Source of the DNA: Deinandra increscens subsp. villosa
Lineage: Eukaryota; Streptophyta; Magnoliopsida; Asterales; Asteraceae
Length of the DNA: 64,000 nucleotides
Assembly (NCBI GenBank): GCA_039602395.1
Contig: JBCNJP010000006.1
Span: 64,389,775-64,453,774, forward strand
Reading direction: 5' to 3'
The translations under genes and the position numbers were made by a program. Within the stretch, counting starts at the first letter, position 1; the number at the start of each line of letters is the position of its first letter. The notes under the pieces were generated by a model that saw nothing but the letters and a program-made list of their open reading frames with translations, had not been told where the DNA came from and searched no databases. This document shows positions 48,974 to 60,221 of this stretch, one piece after another.

Positions 48974-49390
48974 CTAGTTTTTTTATCCCGTGTGCTACAC
49001 GGGTGGCTTTAAAAAAACTATAAATATAATCATAATCTACGACAATTATGTATTTTTATATCTTTAGTAATTAAATAATTGGTTATTAAATAATTTAGAA
49101 GGCAATAAATAAAAAGTTGGATATATATATCCATAACTTTTTATAGTAGAAATACGAATCACTTCCATAATTAAGAGTGTGAATGTCTATTGGCGGGAAT
49201 TATGTATTTTTATATCTTTAGTAATTAAATAATTGGTTATTAAGAGTGTGAATGCAATAAATAAAAAATTGGAAATATAAATCACTTCCATAATTAGGAG
49301 AATTGGCGGGAAAAATTGTTAAGGATAAATGTGGTGGTGCCACATGGCAAATTGTGGTGCCAAAAACTTTTCTTTTATTATATATATAGA
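48974..49390 (-). mobile_element. Non-autonomous Helitron, second subfamily
   Basis: The minus-strand 5' end TCTATATATATAATAAAAG is at 49390 and the 3' end CTAG at 48974-48977. The hairpin CCCGTGTGCTACACGGG is at 48987-49003. An internal segment (ATTATGTATTTTTATATC) is duplicated at about 49045 and 49199. The GATATA repeat next to the 5' end makes that boundary approximate. Confidence 0.75.
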
Positions 49391-49737
49391 TATAGATATA
49401 GATATAGATGATTTTGTTAAAACAAACAAAATAAGACTAAGATGACTATTAAAAATATTTTTTAATGTTTATTGTTTCTTAATAAATGAAATTATCCGAA
49501 TTTTCAAAATGGGTCAGGTTACCAAAAATGATATTTGATGGATGTCACACCCGCCACTAACACCACAACTATTGTAACCCATCACCAAAGCCATGCCCTA
49601 ACCAACTCCTTTGAATAAGTATTATAAATATCAAACCGCCACCATCTCAGATTCATCTTTGTCCCTATCAAAATTGCCAAACCCTAATTCCAAAAATCAA
49701 AATCATCACTGAGGCACTGAATCGACAGACCGCCAAC
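49391..49737. other. Intergenic, no gene seen
   Basis: No exon, TE terminus or RNA gene recognised. Confidence 0.5.
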
Positions 49738-49980
49738 AACCATAGTCCATCAACAACCACTAGCTTAGCCTAGTGGCAAAGATGTATGGTCATTTACCAT
49801 GAGGTATTAGGTTCAAATCTCACTTATAACAAATGAATAAAAAAAGGGGTTACAAGTTAGAGGTTTTTCTCACCACTGGTGAGTTTCCTCCTGATGGGGA
49901 TTGGAGATGATCGGGTGGGTGGTGTAATGTCCCTGTCAGTGATCCAAATTTGCCGTTAAAAAAGAAAAACCATAGTCCAT
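49738..49980 (+). mobile_element. tRNA-derived SINE with target duplication
   Basis: A 13-bp target duplication AACCATAGTCCAT (49738-49750 and 49968-49980) brackets a 217-bp body at 49751-49967. Box A is TAGCCTAGTGGC (from about 49777) and box B is GGTTCAAATCTC (from about 49810), both RNA polymerase III promoter boxes. The 3' end is TTTGCCGTTAAAAAAG. It does not fold as a full tRNA gene. Confidence 0.85.
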
Positions 49981-50469
49981 TAGTAACATAAACCCTCAAT
50001 AATCAGAACCATCTCTGATGGTGGTTGACTCAGATAACCATCAGTAAAAATGGGAACGAGGATCGATGGTGGTGGCCTGTAATGGTAGTGACAATCGGTG
50101 ATGATGGTAATTGAATGGATACCAATGGTGGTGGGGATGAAGAAGGGGATGTGTATTTTGAGTATTTAATACATTTTTAATCAGTTTTGAAAAATACATA
50201 AATGGATCGTGGATTTAAGTTAGAGTTAATTGTAGAACTAGCCGACGTAATTGATGAGGTTATTTGGTCAATTTCAGTCTAATTTAACAATAAAATTAGA
50301 CGGAATTTAGGCTTTAAGACCCAACATTATTATGACTCGAAAACCATAAGACTCAAAGTTGTTAGTAAAAAATATTAATACATGAGTCTATTATTTTCAC
50401 TAAACCATAAGTACCACTTGTCTAACTCTAATGGAAACTTCAAAAATGGGAATATAATTTTTTTAATAA

Positions 50470-51260
50470 TATATTATAGGGGCTTTTACATATATACCCT
50501 TCTTAAGTTATTTTATTACATATATACCCAAGCTTAAATCTTAATTACATATATCCCCTTCCTAAACCATATATATTACATATTTACCCAATTCATTTAA
50601 AAAAATATATTAAATGACTTTAATACCCTTAATGAGTATTTACATATTTCCCCTTCTAATATGATCAATTACATACTTATCCGAAAAAACAAAAAATGCT
50701 CACTTTTCACCTTATATATATATATTATATATTTACATTTTCTCATCCTAATTTTATTAAGCATTAATTATATTTAGTTAACTTTTACATAATCATTCTT
50801 ACTTTTTTTTTTAATAACCAACTATGATAATTATTGTATATATGAACATTATGATTAAAAAGACTGATAATATAAGTAAAAAATCTTTTTGAAATCCTTT
50901 ATTTGTTGTTACCAATTAATGTTTTTTTTCCTGTTATTTTTATATATATAAAAAAAATCATCCATAAAATCATTTGCCCTTTAAACGAGATGAATTTTAT
51001 TAAAAATTAAAAAAAATAGAAGATAGCATTCTAGAACTAGATCCGGAAACCAGTTACAATAGGGCCTGGAGGGGGTTGGAGATAGAAAGTTTGTATCTCC
51101 TTGCTATATTTCCTTATTTCTTTTTTCTTCCTAAAATTTATAAGGGTAGTTATGTAATTTAATTAGTAAAAGGGGATATATGTAATTAATGTTTATGGTT
51201 GGGTATATATGTAATAAAGAAGGTTAATAAGGGGATATATGTAAAAACTCCTATATTATA
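50470..51260. mobile_element. MULE-type TIR element, 773 bp
   Basis: A 9-bp target duplication TATATTATA (50470-50478 and 51252-51260) flanks an element at 50479-51251. Its termini, GGGGCTTTTACATATATACC and the reverse complement GGAGTTTTTACATATATCC, extend over about 50 bp with scattered mismatches. A 9-bp duplication is typical of Mutator. No coding capacity. Confidence 0.8.
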
Positions 51261-52500
51261 TTACCTCATATACAACGCAACATGTATAAATAGTAATTTA
51301 TTAAATAGGACAGGTGGCCAATCTAATAGATGTCAAGTGACAACTACTTAGTATATATAGTTTTTTTACTTTTGATTTATTAAAATGCAACATATTAGCG
51401 CTGGAGGTGGTTGTGTAATAGGTAGAGTCGTGTAACGTAACATTTAAGGTTCTTTGTTTGTAACTTGGAGCCTTTGGCTTTTAATTATAGCGTGTTTACA
51501 CCATTTTTATTTAATTTCTTTCTTGATTATGGTGCACTTTGCATTTTTTTTTGTATTTTCGTTTTCTTTATATTGCTTTAGCAATGCAACTATTTTATGT
51601 ACAAGTTATCCATGCAACAATGTGCGGGGTAACACAATCTAGGTATACTATATACATTTTTTTTAAATGAGGTGAATAGTAAGTGTCATGTATCGCAACT
51701 AAGGCTTGCAATGTGGTAGACCTTAAGTAATTTGTTTTTATTTTAAATTAACAAAGGAATGATGTGTTATAGTGTGTAAAGTCATGTAACATAATGTTTA
51801 AGTCTCATATATATCTTTTTCGTCTCTTTTTCGTTTTCTCTTTTTTCTTTTATTTTAGATCTTCTTAGTTTTAGTTTCACGGCGTTGCGTTCAGGTATCA
51901 ATTATGTTTTCGTTTTATTTAAAAATTTTATTTAATGTCATTTCAAAATCTTTGTATATATTATTTTTATGTCGTGCTTTAACAAGATACTGTTTTATGT
52001 TGTTTTATGTACGAGAGGTATCATGTAGAAACGCAAAAACAATTAAAAAATCTAGTTTGAATCATTTATGAGTGTGATGACTGGTTTTTCTTTTTCCAAA
52101 TGTATGAATAATATTGGTTATAGAAAGATTGAAGGGACGTTTTTGGATGAACATGGATGTTTGTTGATGAAATATGATATATGACTAAATGCGTTAAAGA
52201 TTGCACACCTAATCTCCTATGCCTTGAGGGTGCAATTACCAAACTACATTTAGTATTGACCAAGTATTTTGTTTAAAACAGCCACATATATGACCTAACT
52301 ATCCACAAATCTAGCCTAGATAAACTAGTGTTAGCCGTTAGAAAAAGAATAAAAAAAGATAAACCACTTTGACCAAGGGAGAAATGAGTTGGTGATGTAA
52401 GCAATATTGTTAAAACCGGACCGGACCGTCAGGTCAAACCAGTTTAACCGGGAACCGGAGGTGACAACAGTCCGATTAATGGGTATTGGACTGTTCGTGA
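51261..52500. other. Intergenic, no gene seen
   Basis: AT- and T-rich sequence with short accidental open frames only. Confidence 0.5.
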
Positions 52501-52502
52501 AT

Positions 52503-52645
52503 TAAATGTGGGGTGCCGAGCAAGAAGACACCTTCCAAAGCCTTAAAAAGAAGCTGACTCAAACACCGGTTTTAACCCTTTCGGAGGAAACTGACGATAT
52601 AGTGGTCTACTCGAATACATATAAATGGACCTTGGTTGTTTTCTA
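52503..52645 (+). pseudogene. Ty3/gypsy pol fragment (RNase H junction)
   Basis: The reading DTFQSLKKKLTQTPVLTLSEE...VVYSNTYKWTLV matches the reverse transcriptase/RNase H junction of gypsy polyproteins. No LTRs surround it. Confidence 0.65.
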
Positions 52646-52806
52646 ATGCAAACCGGCCGGTTATGGCGGGCCACTAGTTGAACCAGTGAACTTGAACGGT
52701 TGAACTGGACTTGCTGAAACAGATGGAAGGAGGGACTGCTTTCTCACTCGGCTTTCTCACTAATCCTACTAACTCTCTTTCAAATATTAAAATGCTCGTC
52801 ACTAAC

Positions 52807-53131
52807 GCTGTGTTTCCGAGATTACTTAAAGAGGGAATGGAAGAGAAATGGAGAGAAAGGAAAGGAAAGGAAAAGAAGAGAAAAGAAGAGAAAGGAAGAG
52901 AAAGAGAGTGATTTATTTCTTTCCAAATCCTTTCAAATCGGAAGGAAACAAATTTAATAGAAAATAGCCTAACTTTCCCCCCCTTTCTCTCCTTTAATAA
53001 AACTCGGGAACACAACTTTTTTTTGTTTCATTCCCCTTCATTTCTTAAATGAAACTTAGGAACACAAAAAAATTTACACTTCCTTCCCTTTCTTTTCCTT
53101 TCTCTCCTTAAGTGAACTCAGGAACACAGTG
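52807..53131. mobile_element. Inverted-repeat MITE with purine arms
   Basis: The left arm, CTGTGTTTCCGAGATTACTT followed by GGAGAGAAAGGAAAGG, is roughly the reverse complement of the right arm ending CTTAAGTGAACTCAGG plus AACACAG. No target duplication was identified. Confidence 0.55.
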
Positions 53132-53529
53132 TAATTCTCATTCTTCTCATTCACACTCTCTCTCCTTATCTCTCAATTCACTATAAAAAATTTGAAGAAA
53201 AAAATCTTTAGGCCCTTTTTTTTCATCAAAACCATAAAAAATGAATGTAGAATCTATGAAAAAATACATCTAAAAAAATAACAAATTTTAAACGTGTTTT
53301 TAGGCCGGTTAACTTCTTTTTGCAAAAAAAAAAAAAACCGGTTCTTAAATATATTTTTTTTTAAAAATTATTCGGCATTTTTTTATTTTTTTCATAAATG
53401 GTGTTTTTTTAAGTTAGAGAATCACCATAAAAAAAAATCGGAACAAAAAATGAATTTTTTAGCTTAGTTGTTTTCACGATTTTTCCAACTCGGAGAGGTT
53501 TTCATTTTATCCCAAACATATATATATAT

Positions 53530-53734
53530 AGTGAAAAGTTCATTGTATACACCCCCATAAGTGTAGACAGGTAGGCACCTCTTTTCACCATTAGATCTCT
53601 TGATCTAATGGTTATGATTAAATTATTTTTTCATTTTTTTTCCTTTTTCCCATTGTTCAGAAAAGTTCACATGTGAAAATACATGTGAAATAAAGTAATT
53701 TCACATGTGAAATAGGGTGTCAACAATGAACCTC

Positions 53735-53740
<6 letters not shown>
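53530..53740. mobile_element. MITE family 1, copy 1
   Basis: The termini GTGAAAAGTTCATTGTATAC and ACAATGAACCTCACCCT are inverted relatives. It is flanked by TA repeats and contains TTTCACATGTGAAAT palindromes. The same sequence occurs in opposite orientation at 55854-56048. Confidence 0.7.
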
Positions 53741-53772
<32 letters not shown>

Positions 53773-53773
<1 letters not shown>

Positions 53774-54889
53774 TAGTTTTTTTTATCCTCGTGTGTTACA
53801 CGGTTGAGTTTAAAAAAACTATAAATACAATAATAATTTACGACAATTATGTAATTTTATAACTATTTAAAAAAAATTCAGTAATTATAGGTGGGTCAGA
53901 GGTTTTACGACAGTGGACATTGAGATGATTGATTTCCTCTGGATGGATGTGCAATACAGAGAGTCTTGGTTACTCGCACAAAATGCGGTCGTAACGTGTC
54001 GTGGGTAACATTGTTTGTCATGATGATACCCCCGGGTAACCGGATGTTTTCAATGAAAAAAAGAAAAAGATATCTAGTCACGGAAAATAAAGATTTTGTT
54101 TATTATATTGAAATGAAATACTTGGTAAATTTGAACTTAAACTTAATAAAATAAAAAAGTTATAAAATTAAATAGAATAAAATATTTTATATTACATGCA
54201 TAATATTTAATTAAAATATTATTATGAATAAAGTATTATAAGCATTATATTAAACTATTAAAGTATTAAAGTATATGTAATAAAATATATTATTTTAATA
54301 AAATATAATATATATGTAATAAAATATTAACCTTAATATTAAAATTTAATTTTTGGATAATTATCAACCTTAATACAAATAATTTATATTTTAATAATTA
54401 TTTATTAAAAGTTTAAACTAAATAAACCTTAATATGGAAATTTAGTATTTGAATAATTATTTATTAAAATTTTGAATTAATCTAAAATTTTGTGGTGATG
54501 ACAAGTGTCTTTTTCACTAATTAAAGTAAGAAAAAACTTTTTATTTATTATATAGTTAATATTATTATGAATAAAGTATTATAAGCATTATATTAAAGTA
54601 TTATGTAATAAAATATATTATTTTAATAAAATATAATATATATGCAATAAAATATTAACCTTAATATTAAAATTTAATTTTTGGATAATTATCAACCTTA
54701 ATATAAATAATTTATATTTGAATAATTATTTATTAAAAGTTTAAACTAAATAAACCTTAATATGGAAATTTAGTATTTGAATAATTATTTATTAAAATTT
54801 TGAATTAATCCAAAATTTTATGGTGATGACAAGTGTCTTTTTTACTAATTAAAGTAGGAAAAAACTTTTTATTTATTATATAACTAAGA
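53773..54889 (-). mobile_element. Non-autonomous Helitron with internal duplication
   Basis: CTAG is at 53773-53776, with a hairpin CGTGTGTTACACG-like at about 53789-53802. The segment TTTAAAAAAACTATAAAT is shared with the 48974 element. The 5' end is probably near 54889 on the minus strand. Inside, a 343-bp unit is repeated in tandem (about 54218-54560 and 54561-54886). Confidence 0.6.
54218..54886. repeat. Tandem duplication, 343-bp unit
   Basis: Both copies begin ATTATTATGAATAAAGTATT and end AACTTTTTATTTATTATAT. They differ by small indels. Confidence 0.85.
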
Positions 54890-54898
54890 TAAGATATA

Positions 54899-54941
<43 letters not shown>

Positions 54942-55009
54942 ACATGGGCAATCCAGTAATTGTCCATATCCCTCCCACCATTTGTATTTTTGGAAGTTAT
55001 ACATTTTCC

Positions 55010-55650
55010 CCACGTTTTTCAAAACGGCCATAACTTTTTCATACGACATTATTTTTCAAAAAAAAAATCACCATGATTCTATTTGCGTTTTTATCTTTAA
55101 TTTGAGACTAGGTTTGCTCGATTTGAAGAGAAAAAAAATGACATTTTTTAGCGTTTTTCCAATACACCAGCATAACAGCATAAAAATGCAAACATACCAG
55201 CACAATAGCACAAAACTAGCACAAGAAATACAAACACACTAGCACAGAACCAGTACAGAAACATACGCACACCAGCACACCCTCACGCCAGCACACCAAC
55301 ACAAAACAAAGAAAAATATTGTTTATATATAGTTTTTTATAAGTTTTTAAAGGTTGTGCTTGTATAAATCTGTGTTAGTTTTGTGCCCTTGTAAATATCA
55401 AGCAGTACCAGCACTAAAACGATGTCTAACAAACTTGGAAAATCAAACGCAAGCATAATCAGCATAAAAAAAATACCAGCACAATGTATAAACTGATCTG
55501 GAAAACGCTGTAAAAACGTCAAAATGTTTTTTTCTCCAAATCGAGCAAACCTAGTCTCGAATTAAAGATAAAAACGTGACTAGGATTATGGTGAATTTTT
55601 TTATAAAAAATAACGTCGTATGAAAAAGTTATGGTCGTTTAAAAAGTATG
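55010..55650. mobile_element. Foldback element with ~145-bp arms
   Basis: The left arm (about 55010-55160, with CCATAACTTTTTCATACGAC and GGTTTGCTCGATTTG) is the reverse complement of the right arm (about 55501-55650, with CAAATCGAGCAAACC and GTCGTATGAAAAAGTTATGG). The loop has many CAGCACA/CCAGCACA repeats. No coding sequence. Confidence 0.75.
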
Positions 55651-55737
55651 GGAAACTTGAAAAAAGTCAACAAGAGTTCTATCCCTATATTGCATTTCCA
55701 TCCTTAATTTACGTATCTCCCCTTAGCCAATCTCCTT

Positions 55738-56043
55738 CAATCTCATCCATCCAACTAAATGATCTCATGGTTCAAGATTGTCCCTACCGATCTTAGGGCA
55801 AAATACTTGTTCTCATTTGAACCTCCTTCTATATATATATATATATATATATATAGGGTGAGGTTCATTGTAGACACTTTCACATGTGAAATAGCTCTTT
55901 TTCACATGTGAAATGCTTTGAACAATTAGAAAAAGAAAAAAAAAGGAAAAAATGAAATTATCACAACCACTAGATCAAGAGATCTAATGGTGAAATAGGG
56001 TGTCTACATGTCTACACTTATGAGGGTGTCTACAATGAACTTT

Positions 56044-56108
<65 letters not shown>

Positions 56109-56197
56109 GGAGGTTCAAATGAGAACAAGTATTTTGCCTAAGATCGGTAGGGACAATCTTGAACCATGAGATCATTTAGTTGGATGGATGAGATTGA
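55738..56197. mobile_element. Palindromic MITE with a nested MITE family 1 copy
   Basis: The arms at 55738-55830 and 56105-56197 are near-perfect reverse complements (GAAGGAGGTTCAAATGAGAAC...AGATCGGTAGGGACAATC). MITE family 1 copy 2 (55854-56048) sits at the centre, bounded by TA tracts. Confidence 0.75.
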
Positions 56198-56540
56198 AAA
56201 CCCACTTGAGTTGTGAAATCTTTGAAAATCCCACTTGAGTTGTGAAAACCCACTTGAGTTGTGAAATCTTTGAAAATCCATCCAAGGGTTATTAGCCTAT
56301 CCACCTCACTCTAATTTGTCTTTAGCAAAATGGTAAGATTGTATTTTCATATTTCTTCCATCAATTATGACTTTTGTGTTCTCAATGTCCCATCCCATCC
56401 CATCATCTTTTCTTCCTAGATAACCCCCATCCATCTTTTTCTTTTCTTCACTTTTCATTTACCCTTATCCTTTAATTGTTCTTCTTCTTCATATCAAGAA
56501 CACCCATTAACTCCATTAATGCACTTGCTGCGACCCTGTG
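56198..56540. other. Intergenic, short direct repeats
   Basis: Repeats of CCCACTTGAGTTGTGAAATC lie at 56201-56275. Nothing coding is seen. Confidence 0.5.
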
Positions 56541-58482
56541 ACTATAAATAGACGATCCAATTCATCGGATTAAGGCACCAATTTACTAGATCATCACCAT
56601 AAAAACTCTAGTTCAACCCAGAAAGTTCATCACTTCAATTCGGCCAAACGACGAGGTCTTTGAAGCTCATCTCCTGCAGTCCACCTTATTTTGGTATGCT
56701 CTACAAAAGCCCTCTACCAATTTCTGTTAATATCATTGTTTTCATCGAGTTCTAGAAATGTATAAAAATTAGGGTTCTTGATTTATTTCTTTAATTCTGG
56801 GTAATTGGGAAGGAGTTAGGGTCTGAGTTTTTGCAGGATATGATGTTATAACATATATTAAAGAACCCCTAAGTCAATTTCATGATATCTAAACGTTTGG
56901 TATTTTATATAAAAATGAGCCAAAATTAGGGTTTTCTGGTCGTTGTTCTGCCCAAATTAAATAAACAGTATTGAAGTAAGGTTTATTATTTTAAGGAATA
57001 TTATAATATATCATAATGAATAAAGCCCTAAGTTTTTACAATTTTATAAATTGTTTTGGTATTTATTTAATAAAATCATCAAAATTAGGGTTTCCTCGAC
57101 GTTATTTTGTCAAAATAAAACAAACAGGTTAATTTTAGGGAAAATCTCTTGAGATATGTTATAAAATAATATTTTAAGTAAAATCCCTAATTTTATTTAA
57201 TTTTATAAATGTTTTTACTATTTATTTGATAATTATTTCAAAATTAGGATTTTGAATATGATTATTAAATATCAAACAAACCGGAAAGTATTAAAACTTG
57301 AATTTTGGTCTTAGAACATATTTATATATATAACAAGTGTATATGAGTTCAAAATTGATAAATGAATTAATTATTGGATAAATTACTAAAACCCTAATTT
57401 TTCAAAAATGGCAAAATGGTCTTTTATCAAATAAGACCTAAACACTCCTTAAGTTCCTCGTGTCCTTAGAACTATAATCATTATGATTCCCTATGTTCAC
57501 TTAGCATGTTCGTTCCATTAGGATAATCTCCGGATTGTTATCTCTCGCGATTGGTTCTATCTCTCGTTTCCGATCTACTTATCAGGTGAGTAATTCACAA
57601 AACCCCCTCTTTAAATATTAGGGATTGTGCCTAAATGATCAACTCGTATTATCATTCAAATGGTGATACATTAGAATGATAATCCGTGTTGTGAGTATCC
57701 ACTAAACCCCCTCCTTTAATACTGTTGGTTATGACTATTCAATTCGTATTATCATTTCTAATGGTGATTCATTTGAATGATAATCCGACTTGTAAGAAAC
57801 CATACCTGCATTTTCTTTTAAACATTTTTGGGGTGTAACATGTATCTTTATTCAAATCATTTATCCAAAACACAAACGCGATTATATGATGATTTGATAC
57901 GTTCTATGTATGTTGAATATGTGTGGATTATCGTGATTGGTTTGATCTAGCATCGGTTACTATCTTTATCTAGCATGCGTATTCATTAACATACCGAGCC
58001 GGGGTAACAATAATAGATCTATTGGTTTGACAGCCCACTTGGCATGCTTCGCGTGTAGCGCCTTGTGATTGGAAGCCTAGTTGTCTAGGGTTTGATGCGC
58101 ACATTCATTGGCTTTAACTCATTACTTGTTTGACTATACATATGGAAATATCTGATTAGACATATATCGTTGTTATTGATATTATACTTATATTATTTAA
58201 ACATGTGTTTACTCACCAACTACTTTTGTAGTTGACACTTGATTTTATACTTGTTGCAGGAACCTATACATGAGCTATGTTGTGATCACGCTAGGATTGC
58301 TGGACCTAGATTAAAGACTTTAAAACCGTTTAATATGTATTTTATGTTTACTTTATTGTACATTATCTTTAGTTGATTAATGAAAAAGGGCATGTTTAAG
58401 TATTACAACTTAATTTAGTTGTCATATGCATCTGGACAATCATTGCGCCCCGACATATTTCGCCGTCGGTTGGGGTGTGACA
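56541..58482 (+). repeat. Ty3/gypsy LTR-like remnant (possible solo LTR)
   Basis: The 3' end GGTTGGGGTGTGACA (to 58482) parallels the Tekay LTR end. AATAGATCTATTGGTTTGACAG near 58012 parallels the same internal motif of the Tekay LTR, and GTTTACTCACCAAC near 58207 is common in such LTRs. A TATA box is at 56542-56550. A ~115-bp unit is imperfectly duplicated at 57590-57800. I could not find the 5' end or a target duplication, so the left boundary is arbitrary. Confidence 0.5.
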
Positions 58483-58484
58483 GT

Positions 58485-58550
58485 TTGAACCTTGGTCTTT
58501 CTCCAAAGAAGTTTTGCCCCTTACTACTAGGCTATAACCTAAGTGACACA
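58485..58550 (-). mobile_element. SINE-like 5' fragment
   Basis: The minus strand reads TAGCCTAGTAGTAAG (box-A-like) and then GGTTCAAACT (box-B-like), with no clear tail. It is probably the tRNA-related head of a SINE. Confidence 0.4.
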
Positions 58551-59570
58551 GAGATGGTTTATATAGTTTGTTTATACTGGAGGTTTGGTCCATTACTTTG
58601 ACAAATTATAAGTTGAGTTTGTTTATATTGGAGGTTTGGTACATTACTTTGACAAATTATAAGTTGAGTCAGTACTCTAAAACGCAACACTTTAGAGTAG
58701 ATAAATGTTAAGTATACTGTTAATTTGTTTGTAAATTACCCAAAATACCCCGGGTTTAAGAAATTGAATTTACTAAAAACAAAATATTTATATGAGTAAA
58801 TTACGCCGATAGTCCTTGTGGTATGTCCAAATATCATCTTTGGTCCTTGAACTTTGAAAATTATGACTATAATCCTTAAGTTTGCAGATTCGTAACACAT
58901 GTTTCCCTGGGATGGACATCAATTAAAATTTTCTGTTAAATCTATTAAAATCTTCTTATTTTAATAAACAATTACGATTATTGACACATGTCACTACTAC
59001 ATTCATTCTCACAAAAGTTTTATCTCCCAATTCTACTCCCTAATAAATTCTTTTTTTATTGGAAATTATATCCTATTTTATAATCATGATATATTTTTAT
59101 CTATTTATATTTATGGAATTATGACAATCATATATTAATTTACATCTTATGTTTATTTAAAAATAATTTTTAAACTATTATTATTTTCATTTTAAAAAAT
59201 ATTTAGAAACTTATAAAATACTATTGAACACTTATTTAGTGTGTTTCCAAAATATATTTGAGCAAATCATATTAATATTTTAATTAATGAATACCTAATA
59301 CTATTTTACAAATCCAATCAGTGTGTGGGTGATACTATTTATAGAGAAATCCATAGGCTATCAAAATCATGTTCATAATATCTAATATTAAATAGCTTTT
59401 CTTACGATATCAAATTAGCCATGTTCATCCAATTTGGAATTTTTAGACATCGCGACTGATACAATTGTAAGTTTTCTAATGTATATCAACATAACATTTT
59501 TTATTGATAACATTATAATCTTTTGATTATAATTTAGATTTTATAGTCAACAATTAGAATGTGCTAGTTT
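58551..59570. other. Intergenic with eroded MITE-like sequence
   Basis: 58799-58985 has the wording of an eroded non-autonomous element (GATAGTCCTTGTGG, TTTGGTCCTTGAAC) but lacks an identified partner end. The rest is AT-rich. No gene. Confidence 0.4.
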
Positions 59571-59577
59571 TTTTTTC

Positions 59578-60025
59578 AAAAAAATAAACGATGGTTACAT
59601 AGGTGTAACCATTCAGAAAATCTTGTAAATTGTATCCATGGTTTTATTGTATCTAGATCTGATTACACGTATGTAACACTTTTATTTCACATGTTTTTAA
59701 TTGATGTTACACGAATGTAACACCATGTATTTTCTTTCTAAAACGTTATGAAATTGTTTCACGTGATTACGCATTTGATAGTTATTACATAAATGCAAAT
59801 AGTTATTACACGTATGTAACACTTTATTTCACATGTTTTTAATTGATGTTACACGAATGTAACACCATGTATTTTTTTTTCTAGAACATTATGAAATTGT
59901 TTCACGTAATTACGCATATGATGGTATTACATAAATGTAAGTAGTAATCTCCTGTCAACTTTTTTCTTTCTAGGTAACTTTTCTGAATGGTTACACATAT
60001 GTAACCATCGTTTATTTTCTTGAAA
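59578..60025. mobile_element. Inverted-repeat element with internal tandem
   Basis: The arms AAATAAACGATGGTTACATA (from about 59582) and the inverted TATGTAACCATCGTTTATTT (to about 60018) extend over ~40 bp. Between them a ~146-bp unit with TTACACGTATGTAACAC is repeated (near 59663 and 59807). No target duplication found. Confidence 0.65.
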
Positions 60026-60221
60026 CAATGCCTAAAATTATTGTTACAACGATGTAACAATCGTTGTGCTGGTGATGAACTGCTGATCAACGATTTTTTT
60101 TCTTTTGTAAATTAAGTTTTTTTTTTTAAATTTAGCCTAGAAATTTAAAATTAAAGTAGAGAGAGGGAGATTTTAGGAAATAGTGTATGAGAGAGAAAAA
60201 GTTGGTTTAATCAATTTACTA

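Noticed and set aside
49751..49830. tRNA gene (box A and box B present)
   Set aside because: The spacing and flanks fit a SINE with a target-site duplication and a 3' tail; no cloverleaf could be drawn.
52711..53015. Open frames in GA/CT-rich DNA
   Set aside because: Low-complexity translation of the two purine/pyrimidine arms of a MITE.
56541..58482. Complete solo LTR
   Set aside because: Only the 3' end is recognisable; no 5' terminus or target duplication was found, so it is listed only as an LTR-like remnant.
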